Shown: piece after piece, positions 7,225 through 15,065 of the stretch
Numbering within the stretch: position 1 is the stretch's first letter
Layout: every line of letters starts with the position of its first letter
Assembly (NCBI GenBank): GCA_029880325.1
Contig: JAOUOP010000030.1
Coordinates: forward strand, 29,612 to 93,611
Reading direction: 5' to 3'
Source: Myxococcales bacterium
GTDB lineage: Bacteria > Myxococcota_A > Polyangia > Polyangiales > JAFGIB01
Length of the DNA: 64,000 nucleotides
Made by a program: the position numbers and the translations under genes
Notes under the pieces: model-generated
What the model was told of the DNA's origin: nothing
What the model saw: the letters and a program-made list of their open reading frames with translations, nothing else
Database searches by the model: none

Positions 7225-9786
7225 ATGTGGACCCTGGTTCGCCGCCTGAGCCTGCGCCATCTGCGGGCTGCACCGCTGCGGTCGGGCTTGGTGGTGCTGG
7301 GAATCGCCCTGGGGGTTGCGGTGGTGGTGGCCTCGCGCGCCACCTCCGACTCCATGTTGCACACCTTCGACGAGCTGGTGGAGCGCGTTTCGGGGCGCGC
7401 GGAGCTGATGGTGGTGGGCAACGAGTCGGGAGTGCCCTCCGACCTGGTCGCCGAGATGGCGGCTGTGCCGGGCGTTGCCCACGCCGCCGCGGCCCTCGAG
7501 ATCACCACGAGTTTCGCCAGCGACCGCCAGCCGTTGCTCATCCTGGGCGTGGACTTCCTTGGCGACACCCACTTTTTGCCCTTCCGCTCCGAAAACGGCG
7601 ACGGCGACGTGGTCGACGATCCGCTGCTCTTCGTCAACGATCCCTCGGCGCTGCTGATCACGCGGACTCTGGCCAAGCGCCGTGGACTGTCCATCGACAG
7701 TGAGGTGACGGTGCTCAGCGCCGGCGGCACCACTACACTGACGGTGAAGGGCATCGTCGAGGATAGCGGGCCGGCGGCTTCCTTCGGCGGCCAGGTGGCG
7801 GTGATGTTCCTGGACGCCGCTCAGGTGGCTTTCGCGCGCGGGCGCCTGGTCGATCGTATCGACGTGGCGGTCACCCAAGGGCACGACGCCGCCGCCGTGG
7901 CCGCCGCCGTGGAGCGCGCGCTCGCGGGCAGCGCCCGGGTGGAGCGCCCCGAGGAGGTGGGCCGGCGCCTGCGCGAGCTGTCGGCGCCGCTCAGTGACGG
8001 CCTCGCGCTCAGCGGACTGGTGGCGCTCCTGGTCGGGGTCTTCATCATCTACAACGCCATCGGCATCGCCGTCACCCAGCGCCGCCGCGAGACCGGGGTG
8101 CTGCGCGCCCTGGGGGTGGTGCGTCGCCAGGTGGTCTTGCACTTCTGTCTCGAGGCGTTGGTGCTATCGCTGCTGGGTATCGGCGTTGGGCTCGTGCTCT
8201 CGCAGCAACTGGTGCAGGCCACCCACGCCCAGACCAGCGAAGCCATCAGCCGCATGTACGCCGCCAATCCGAGTTCGCCGCGCATCGGGCTCGAGCACGT
8301 GCTGTGGGGCGCAGGAGCCGGTCTGCTGATCTCCTTCGGTGCCGCGTTTCTGCCCGCCCGTCGCGGTGCGCGGCTGGCTCCGGTCTCGGCCCTGCGCGGC
8401 GATATCGAAAGCCGCGGCGGTGGCGTGCCCTATCGAGCGCTTGCCGTCGCGGGACTTTTATTGATGGGCGTTTCCTGGCTTCTGGCGCCCATGGGCAGCG
8501 AGTTGACCGCCTACCTGGCGACCTTTGGTGATCTGGCGGGGGCGGCGATGCTGGCGCCGTTGCTCGTGGTGGTGCTGAGGCGGGCGCTTTCGGGCGCGGC
8601 GCGCGGGCTCTTCGGCGTCGCCGGGCGTCTCGGCCTGGAGTATGTGGAGCGCGATCTGGGGCGCAGCACGGTCAACGTCCTGGCCCTGATGGTGGCGGTT
8701 TCACTGAGTGTTGCAGTCAGCGGCTGGTTGACGTCGTTCGAGCGCTCGATCCGCGATTGGTTCGAGCAGGTCACCGCCGCCGACATGGCCATCACCGCCG
8801 GCTCGCCCATCGCCGATCGCACCCAGATGCCGCTCTCGCCCGATGCGCTGGAGAAGCTGCAGGGCCTCGAAGGGGTCGAGGCGCTGCAGCCCATGCGCAT
8901 GATCGAGCAGCGCCACGGCGAGCGCGCCTTTCGCCTGGTGGCCTCCGATACCCAGGTCTACCTGGAGCAGGCCGCGCGTCGGCACAAGCCCTGGCGCGTT
9001 TTGGACGGCCGTGATCCCATCGAGAGCGACGCGTTGTCCGAAGCGCCGCGCATCGTGCTCGGTGAAAACGCCGCCCACCAGCTTGGTCTCGCCGCGGGCG
9101 ACACCATGGAGCTGCAGACGCCGTCGGGCAAGGTGGCCTTCGAAGTGCGCGCGGTGGTGGTCGATTACTCCTCGGAAATCGGCGCCGGTTTCATCGATCG
9201 CCGGTACTACCTCGAATCCTGGAAGGATCCGGCCCTGGACGTGATCAACGTTTATTTGAAGCCGGGTGCAACTTCAGAAACGGTGGCTCAGAAGATTCAT
9301 CAGCGCCTGGGCGGCGGCGACGCTCTCTTCGTGACCGAGACCACCGAGATCCGTGAGCAGTACCTGGGGCTGGTGGAAGAGAGCTTCTCCTATACGCGCT
9401 CGCTCGAGCTCATCGTGCTGGTGATCGCGCTGCTCGGAGTGGTGGGCACGATGGTGGCGGCGGTGATCGACCGCACGCGCCAGCTGGGGATCTTGCGGGC
9501 GGTGGGCGCCAGTCGGCGTCAGGTGGTGGCCTCGATGGTGGTGGAGTCCGCGTTCCTGGGCTTTTGTGCAGCGCTGATTGGAATTGCGGCGGGCGCCGTG
9601 CAGTGTTTGATGTTCCTCGAGATCCTGGTCGCCAAGCAGTCCGGTTGGCACCTGAGCTTCATCTTCCCCTACGAGGGGGCCGTGCGTATCGGTCTGTTGG
9701 TGGTGCTGACCGCCGCCGTGGCCGGTTTCGTGCCCGGGTTGCGCGCCGCGCGCCTCGACGTCAAAGAGGCCCTTGCCTACGAGTGA
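7225..9786 (+). CDS. FtsX/MacB-type ABC permease, fused two-module form
   Basis: An 853-aa membrane protein with two repeats of the layout membrane helix, large periplasmic domain, three C-terminal helices. The first module begins with LRHLRAAPLRSGLVVLGIAL and ends near 400; the second starts near 470 and ends with the FtsX helices (LIVLVIALLGVVGTMVAAVI and RQLGILRAVGASRRQV). This corresponds to the LolC/E and MacB permease superfamily, which moves lipoproteins or other substrates out of the inner membrane using an ATPase partner. No ATPase gene adjoins it: the left neighbour is the divergent P1 gene and the right neighbour is an outer-membrane protein gene. The substrate is unknown. The ATG at 7225 begins right at the first amphipathic helix. 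Confidence 0.9.
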   Translation: MWTLVRRLSLRHLRAAPLRSGLVVLGIALGVAVVVASRATSDSMLHTFDELVERVSGRAELMVVGNESGVPSDLVAEMAAVPGVAHAAAALEITTSFASDRQPLLILGVDFLGDTHFLPFRSENGDGDVVDDPLLFVNDPSALLITRTLAKRRGLSIDSEVTVLSAGGTTTLTVKGIVEDSGPAASFGGQVAVMFLDAAQVAFARGRLVDRIDVAVTQGHDAAAVAAAVERALAGSARVERPEEVGRRLRELSAPLSDGLALSGLVALLVGVFIIYNAIGIAVTQRRRETGVLRALGVVRRQVVLHFCLEALVLSLLGIGVGLVLSQQLVQATHAQTSEAISRMYAANPSSPRIGLEHVLWGAGAGLLISFGAAFLPARRGARLAPVSALRGDIESRGGGVPYRALAVAGLLLMGVSWLLAPMGSELTAYLATFGDLAGAAMLAPLLVVVLRRALSGAARGLFGVAGRLGLEYVERDLGRSTVNVLALMVAVSLSVAVSGWLTSFERSIRDWFEQVTAADMAITAGSPIADRTQMPLSPDALEKLQGLEGVEALQPMRMIEQRHGERAFRLVASDTQVYLEQAARRHKPWRVLDGRDPIESDALSEAPRIVLGENAAHQLGLAAGDTMELQTPSGKVAFEVRAVVVDYSSEIGAGFIDRRYYLESWKDPALDVINVYLKPGATSETVAQKIHQRLGGGDALFVTETTEIREQYLGLVEESFSYTRSLELIVLVIALLGVVGTMVAAVIDRTRQLGILRAVGASRRQVVASMVVESAFLGFCAALIGIAAGAVQCLMFLEILVAKQSGWHLSFIFPYEGAVRIGLLVVLTAAVAGFVPGLRAARLDVKEALAYE

Positions 9787-9794
9787 TCGCTCGC

Positions 9795-9814
9795 GCGGGC
9801 ACGGCCGCTTTTTT
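9795..9814 (+). terminator. Short GC hairpin plus T-tract after permease gene
   Basis: GCGG (9795-9798) can pair with CCGC (9805-9808), followed directly by six Ts. The stem is only four pairs, so the terminator is weak; it sits 9 bases after the permease stop. Confidence 0.35.
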
Positions 9815-9860
9815 GCCCGGCTCCGTTCGGGGTCGCTAGGATCGCGGGCGGAGGCCTTCC

Positions 9861-11312
9861 ATGACACGAATTTTCGCCACTTCGCTGCTCCTGCTCGGCG
9901 TTGTCGCATCGGGTTTTTACGCATCTTCGGCCGAGGCTCGTGCCCGGCGTCCCGGCATGGCCGGAAGCCTGCTGATCGACGATCAAGACGATCTCTATTT
10001 CTTCCCGCAGCTCACGCGCGCCTATCAGAACCAGATCTCGCTCACCTACGGCGGTGACTCCGACACCGGCAACGGTCTGTTGACGTTGGGCGGAGAGAGT
10101 ATGGCTTTCGGCGTCGCCATTCACCGCGGCGACGTGCAGGGCCCGCACCTGATCGACGAGACGCTGGCCGTCAACGGTCCTTCTTCGCTCTTTGCGCCGG
10201 CGATTGCCGTGGATCCGGCTACCGTGGTCGACCTCTTCTTGGCCATGGATAGCGGAGCCGGGCAGCTCGGCTTCCGCCTCGCCCTGGGCAGCGGCGCCAC
10301 CATCATGAGTATCAACGGCGACGACAGTGGCGAGACCAATCTCTCCGTACTCGGCGAAATCGGTTACGGCGTCGGTGAGCGCGGCGTCGACACGCGTGTG
10401 GATTTCAGCGCTGCCATCAATCTGGCGATGGCGGAGCAGGCAGCGACCAACAACCTGACCGCCTCGGGAGCGGACTTCGGCCTCAGCGGGCTCTTGCGCG
10501 CCTATTTCCCCATGGATGCGACCATGGACCTGGGCCTGCTCGCCAATGCCTCGGTGCGCTACAACGGGGTCACCAACGAGTCAGCCGCCGATCCGCCCAC
10601 CAGCTCCGTCCTGGGCATGAACTTCGGTGGTGGCATCGGTCCGGCGCTGCGCCTGGGACAGGCGTTGGTCTCGGCCTACGGCGTGCTGCGGGTGGGAGTG
10701 GGCAGCGCCGACCCTGACGACACGGCCAACGACGATGAGAGCAGCAGCTACACGGCGGTGACGCCGGGCGTGAACATGGCCCTGGAGGTCCCGCTGGCCG
10801 ACTGGATCGCATTTCGCAGCGGCGCCGAGTACGCCTTCCTGATCCAAGGTCAGAGCCTTCCCAACGACATCGAGAATCATGATCGCTTCGGCGCTTTCTC
10901 CTGGAGCGCCGGGCTCGGCGTCATGGCCGGCGACTTTCGCTTCGACGGCACTGTCCAGAGCGGCATGATCACGGGCGGTCCGGACTTCGTCGGAGGCAAC
11001 GCCAATGGCTTCTTGGCCCTTGCCAGCGTCACCTACAACTTCGACGGTGCCCGCAGCGGTGCCGCGCCTTCTCCGGAGCCGGCACCCGAGCCCGAGGCTG
11101 CTTCCGAGCCGGTCCCCGCGCCCGAGCCCGAGCCGGCGGCACCCGCACCCATGGCGCCTCCGGCCGCCGTCGGCGCTGAGGGCCAGGTCGGTGGTGACGC
11201 CAGCTTTGGCGTGGGCGGCGGCGTCGAGGCTGGAGCCGGTGTCGAGGCCGGTGCGGGCGGCGAGGCCGGCGCCGGCACCGAAGCCGGCGGTACTACGGAA
11301 GCAACTCCGTAA
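9861..11312 (+). CDS. Predicted outer-membrane beta-barrel-like protein
   Basis: A 483-aa exported protein. An N-terminal signal peptide (MTRIFATSLLLLGVVASGFY, then cleavage near SSAEA) is followed by about 360 residues of alternating hydrophobic/polar segments rich in Gly, Asn, Asp and aromatic residues (for example FFPQLTRAYQNQISLTYGG), as in outer-membrane barrels. The C-terminal 100 residues are a Pro/Ala/Glu-rich linker (about 390-430) and a low-complexity Gly/Ala/Glu tail with GVEAGAG-like repeats; this tail has no barrel character. GGAGG lies 7 bases before the ATG. No specific family is recognised. The gene converges with P2 and the coding regions overlap by 20 bases. Confidence 0.7.
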   Translation: MTRIFATSLLLLGVVASGFYASSAEARARRPGMAGSLLIDDQDDLYFFPQLTRAYQNQISLTYGGDSDTGNGLLTLGGESMAFGVAIHRGDVQGPHLIDETLAVNGPSSLFAPAIAVDPATVVDLFLAMDSGAGQLGFRLALGSGATIMSINGDDSGETNLSVLGEIGYGVGERGVDTRVDFSAAINLAMAEQAATNNLTASGADFGLSGLLRAYFPMDATMDLGLLANASVRYNGVTNESAADPPTSSVLGMNFGGGIGPALRLGQALVSAYGVLRVGVGSADPDDTANDDESSSYTAVTPGVNMALEVPLADWIAFRSGAEYAFLIQGQSLPNDIENHDRFGAFSWSAGLGVMAGDFRFDGTVQSGMITGGPDFVGGNANGFLALASVTYNFDGARSGAAPSPEPAPEPEAASEPVPAPEPEPAAPAPMAPPAAVGAEGQVGGDASFGVGGGVEAGAGVEAGAGGEAGAGTEAGGTTEATP

Positions 11313-13101
11313 AGTCGACCCTGGGATAGTGGGCTTCGGCCCCTATCGCAAGCGGCCGCCACGGCACGAAGGTCCCGTCGCGCCACAGGTAGAAGAGATA
11401 GCGCGGGTCTTCCAACGCCGCGGCGAAGCGGAAGCGGGCCTCGGCCGGGCGGCCGTCGTCGGTCGCTGCCATGACTCGCACGTCCATGTCGCTGAAGCGC
11501 ACCTCGTAGCCGATCTGCATAGGCCGGCGCGGGTTGCGCTGCATCCACTCCGAGGGTAGCGAGAGATAGCCATCTCGGGGCTTGACCACCAGTGTGGTTG
11601 CGTCCTCGCGGCGGACGCTGACTTCGCTGCCCGCCGTGGCCAACCAGCGCACGGCCTTGGGTCGCGGCCGCGCCTGGGCTTCGCGCATGGGTGGGATGTA
11701 GCCGGCGTAGGCATCCACCGGCGGATTGATCAGCACCACCGTGCGCTCGCGTACCGAGGGACTGTCGTCGATGGCGCGGTCGGCGGCGCCGATCATGCGT
11801 TCGGCATCCAGCGGCGCGCGCACCCGCAGTGGCAGCCAGACGGGCGCCAGGATCAGGTGCAGCGACAGCGCCGTCCACGACACCGCACGCTGCAGCCGCG
11901 CGCCGGCCAGGGCGTCTTCGGGATAGCTCCTGGCGATCACATCGGCGACCAGCGAGGCGACCAGTGGCGCGGCGCCCACACCGATGAAGAGCAGAAGCCG
12001 GTCGTGGGGGAATTGGGCCGCTACCGGCAGCGTGCACAAGAGCGCGCCGAGGCCAAAGGCGCGCGCAGCCGGGTCCTTGCGCAGCCGACTGCCAAAGGCC
12101 AGGCCGAAGAGCGCCAGCGTCACAAGCGCCCAGCTGTAGAGCGCGGTCGGTAGCCAGCTGGCGACCGCGGGATAGGCCTCCCAGGGATCGCTCGGCGGAA
12201 AGCCGAGCTGGCCGGCCAGGAGCACCGGCGCCCGCTCCAGCAGCTTCGCGAGATAGCGCAGGGGCTCGCCTCCGGGGTCGACCACCAGGCCCGAGCCGCG
12301 CGCCCCATAGCCCATCGAGCGGTAGGCCACAGCCCACAGCAGCACGCACAGGCCATGGGGCAAGAGGCGCAAGAGGCCGCGCAGCCTTCCGGCCGGGTCG
12401 AGGAAGAGCGCGTAGCCAAATAGATAGGTCGTGATCGCCAGGGCCGACTCGCCGGCCAGCAATGCCAAAAGCAGCAGCGGCGGACCGAGGAGCCCAGCGA
12501 GGCGTTGTCCCTCGCGCGCGTGGCGGTCGTGCAGTACGAGTACCGGCAGCGAAAGCGCCAGCGCGAGCAGGGCGTTGCGATTGGCGATCCAGGCCAGGGT
12601 CATGCCGTGGGCGTCGTCGACGGCGTACAACAAGAGCGCCAGCGCCGGCAGCATGGTGGGGGTCGAGCTTCCCAACGAGCTTCCCAAAAGGCGCCGGTAG
12701 ACGGCCGCCAGCGACCACAGCGCGAGCCCGAAGACCAGCAGGCTGTGCAGGTGCATCAGCAGTGGGCTGTCGGGCCACAGCCGGTAGTCGATCAGGTGGC
12801 TGAGCACCGACAGCGGCCGAAAATAGGCCATGACGATCTCGGGGTCGGTCCACCAGGCCGTCATGCCCACTTCCATCATGCCGAGCGCGCGCTTGGCATC
12901 GCCATCGGCCCATACGAACAGCTGCATCGGGTCGCTGGGAATGGCCTCGATGCTGCTCGGCCCCAGGAGCACCAGGCGGTGGAAGTAGTCGTCGGCCGTC
13001 AGCCCGGTGGTCAGCGCCGGCGAGGCCAAGAGCAGCGCGAGCGCGATGCTCGCGACGGGCGCGCGCGGCGACTGGAGCAGGCGCGTAAGCAGGCGGCGCA
13101 T
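11293..13101 (-). CDS. Multipass membrane protein, family P2 (GT-C-like)
   Basis: A 602-aa homologue of P1, P3 and P4. After the first membrane segment comes LTADDYFHR; then YFRPLSVLSH, LWPDSPLLMHLHSLL, AVDDAHG, WIANRNAL, AGESAL and YGARGSG. The C-terminal roughly 150 residues form the shared soluble domain with EVSVRREDATTLVVKPRDGY and, near the end, RYLFYLWRDG. The ATG at 13101 starts the first basic/hydrophobic segment (MRRLLTRLLQSP); an in-frame upstream start at 13167 would add an unconvincing hydrophilic stretch. It diverges from P3 across 137 bases. A glycosyltransferase-like role is inferred only from topology and the conserved acidic loop. Confidence 0.75.
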   Translation of the reverse strand: MRRLLTRLLQSPRAPVASIALALLLASPALTTGLTADDYFHRLVLLGPSSIEAIPSDPMQLFVWADGDAKRALGMMEVGMTAWWTDPEIVMAYFRPLSVLSHLIDYRLWPDSPLLMHLHSLLVFGLALWSLAAVYRRLLGSSLGSSTPTMLPALALLLYAVDDAHGMTLAWIANRNALLALALSLPVLVLHDRHAREGQRLAGLLGPPLLLLALLAGESALAITTYLFGYALFLDPAGRLRGLLRLLPHGLCVLLWAVAYRSMGYGARGSGLVVDPGGEPLRYLAKLLERAPVLLAGQLGFPPSDPWEAYPAVASWLPTALYSWALVTLALFGLAFGSRLRKDPAARAFGLGALLCTLPVAAQFPHDRLLLFIGVGAAPLVASLVADVIARSYPEDALAGARLQRAVSWTALSLHLILAPVWLPLRVRAPLDAERMIGAADRAIDDSPSVRERTVVLINPPVDAYAGYIPPMREAQARPRPKAVRWLATAGSEVSVRREDATTLVVKPRDGYLSLPSEWMQRNPRRPMQIGYEVRFSDMDVRVMAATDDGRPAEARFRFAAALEDPRYLFYLWRDGTFVPWRPLAIGAEAHYPRVDFTELLP

Positions 13102-13238
13102 CGAGCCCGTATTTTTACCGACTCCCGTCGCGAAAGTCTCGACACGACCGCGGTCCGCGGCCGACAAGGCCTCGGCGTCGCCGCGCAGCGAGCTTCCCAG
13201 ACTCGACTGCCAGGCCCGGGTCGATACAATCGCGGCAC
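13102..13238. promoter_or_regulatory. Divergent P2/P3 intergenic promoter region
   Basis: For P3, TCGACT (13203-13208) and TACAAT (13225-13230) with a 16-bp spacer resemble sigma-70 boxes and place the start of transcription within a few bases of the TTG at 13239, suggesting a leaderless or nearly leaderless message. For P2 an AT-rich TAAAAA on the minus strand near 13107-13115 is the only -10-like sequence. Both are pattern matches. Confidence 0.4.
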
Positions 13239-15065
13239 TTGCCCCCGCCGGAAGAAAATCCGCCCGCTCTCCTGTCGTGGCTGACGCGCCCGCGCGCCCA
13301 TCACGCGCTGATCGCCGTGGCCCTGCTGCTGCTGACGCCGGCCCTGGCGGTCGGCATGGTGCTCGACGACCACGTGCTGGCCCTGCTCGCCCGTGACGAC
13401 TCGGGCTTCGCGGGCTTTCGCGAAAATCCCCTCTTTCTTTTCAGCTTCACTCTCGGACAGGAGGAGACCAATCGCGCCCTGATGGATGCCGGCGCGCTCT
13501 TGCCCTGGTGGTCCGATCCCCACCACCTCAACGCCTTCTTCCGGCCGCTGTCCTCGCTGACGCATCTGATGGACTTCGCGCTGTGGCCCGACAGCCCACT
13601 GCTGATGCACCTGCACAGCCTGCTGTGGTTCGCCGCTTTGCTGGGCATCGTCGCGCATATCTACCACCGCTTCTACGGCTACGGCGTGCTGGTCGCGGGG
13701 CTGGCGTTCGCCATCTTCGCGCTCGACGACGCCCACGGCATGACCGTGGCCTGGATCGCCAATCGCAACGCCCTGATCTCGGCAACGCTGGCATTGCCCG
13801 CCCTGGGCGCCCACCACCGCTTTCTCAGCGACGGCTGGAGTGCCGGTCGCTACGTGGGCCCGATGTGTTTTGCGCTGGGGCTGTGCGCCGGCGAAAGTGC
13901 GCTCGGGGTGCTCGGCTACCTGGCGGCCCACGGTCTCGTGCTCGATCGGGCACCGCTACTGCGCCGGGCGCTGCACCTTTTGCCCTATGCGCTGGTGCTC
14001 GTGCTCTGGCGTGTGTTTTTCGGCGCGCTGGGCCTGGGCTCGGCCGGCTCCGGCGCCTACCACGACCCGCTTGCCGAACCGCTTGGCTTTGCCAGCGCCC
14101 TGCTCGAGCACCTGCCGGTGCTGTTGTCGGCCCAGCTCGGCTTGCCCCTGGCCGACCTCTTCTATTGGGGTGCGCCCGAGGCCCAGATGCTGATTCTGGC
14201 GCTTTCGGTCCTGACCGTGCTCGGCTTCGGCATCGTTGGGCACGTGCTCTTGTCGAGCGATCCCCTGGCCCGCTTCTTTGGCCTGGGCATGGTGTTGTCG
14301 GCCTGCGTGGTGGCGGCTTCCGTCCCCGGGGAACGCCTGCTGCTGTTGCCCGGCGTCGGCGGCGCGGCGCTGGTGGCTGCGCTGATCTGCAAGCTGCTTC
14401 CGAGGGTCGTGGGTGCAGCAGAACCCTCGCGGGCGGCGGCACTTCTGCTGTCGGCACTGGCGGGACTTCACCTCTTGGCCGCGCCCCTGTCGCTACCGGT
14501 GCGCGCATACTTGATGAAGCTCGTCGGCGAGGCCATCGACGCGGCCGATGCCGCCATTCCGAGCGAGCCGGCGATCGCCGAGCGCACGGTGATTGTGCTG
14601 GCCGCCCCCTTCGACCTGCTGCTGAGCTACGTGCAGGTGGGGCGCCAGGCGCGCGGTGAGCCCAGACCTGCGCACCTTCATTGGTTGGCCAGTGCCAGCT
14701 CCGAGGTTCGCGTGCAGCGCCTGGACGCGCACACGCTCAGGGTCGAGCTGGCCGCGGGCTTTCTCTATAGCGCCATGGAGCGCCACTACCGGGGCGATGC
14801 GCGCGCTCTTCCGCAGGGCGCCACCGTCGAGCTCAGCGAGTTTTCCGCCACGGTCTTTTCCACCACCGACGACGGTCGTCCCAGGATCGTGGACTTCCGC
14901 TTTCGCCGCCCGCTGGAGGATGGCCAGTATCTATTTCTCCGGTACGATCGGGGTCGCCTGCGACCCACCGCGCCTCCCGCCGTCGGCGAGCGCGTGGCGC
15001 TGCCGCGGGGCGATGTGGTCGAGACGCTCCTGCATCAAATCCTTCGCACCATCCCAAGCCCGTGA
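13239..15065 (+). CDS. Multipass membrane protein, family P3 (GT-C-like)
   Basis: A 608-aa homologue of P1, P2 and P4. Landmarks are GMVLDDHVLALL after the first membrane segment, FFRPLSSLTH, LWPDSPLLMHLHSLL, ALDDAHG, WIANRNAL, AGESAL, GSAGSGAYHDP and a C-terminal soluble domain with EVRVQRLDAHTLRVEL and EDGQYLFLRY. It is closest in layout to P2. The TTG at 13239 is the first usable start in frame and no ATG precedes the first membrane segment; no clear ribosome binding site is seen. The stop overlaps the P4 start (GTGA), so P3, P4 and hisIE form a translationally coupled run. The substrate is unknown. Confidence 0.75.
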   Translation: MPPPEENPPALLSWLTRPRAHHALIAVALLLLTPALAVGMVLDDHVLALLARDDSGFAGFRENPLFLFSFTLGQEETNRALMDAGALLPWWSDPHHLNAFFRPLSSLTHLMDFALWPDSPLLMHLHSLLWFAALLGIVAHIYHRFYGYGVLVAGLAFAIFALDDAHGMTVAWIANRNALISATLALPALGAHHRFLSDGWSAGRYVGPMCFALGLCAGESALGVLGYLAAHGLVLDRAPLLRRALHLLPYALVLVLWRVFFGALGLGSAGSGAYHDPLAEPLGFASALLEHLPVLLSAQLGLPLADLFYWGAPEAQMLILALSVLTVLGFGIVGHVLLSSDPLARFFGLGMVLSACVVAASVPGERLLLLPGVGGAALVAALICKLLPRVVGAAEPSRAAALLLSALAGLHLLAAPLSLPVRAYLMKLVGEAIDAADAAIPSEPAIAERTVIVLAAPFDLLLSYVQVGRQARGEPRPAHLHWLASASSEVRVQRLDAHTLRVELAAGFLYSAMERHYRGDARALPQGATVELSEFSATVFSTTDDGRPRIVDFRFRRPLEDGQYLFLRYDRGRLRPTAPPAVGERVALPRGDVVETLLHQILRTIPSP

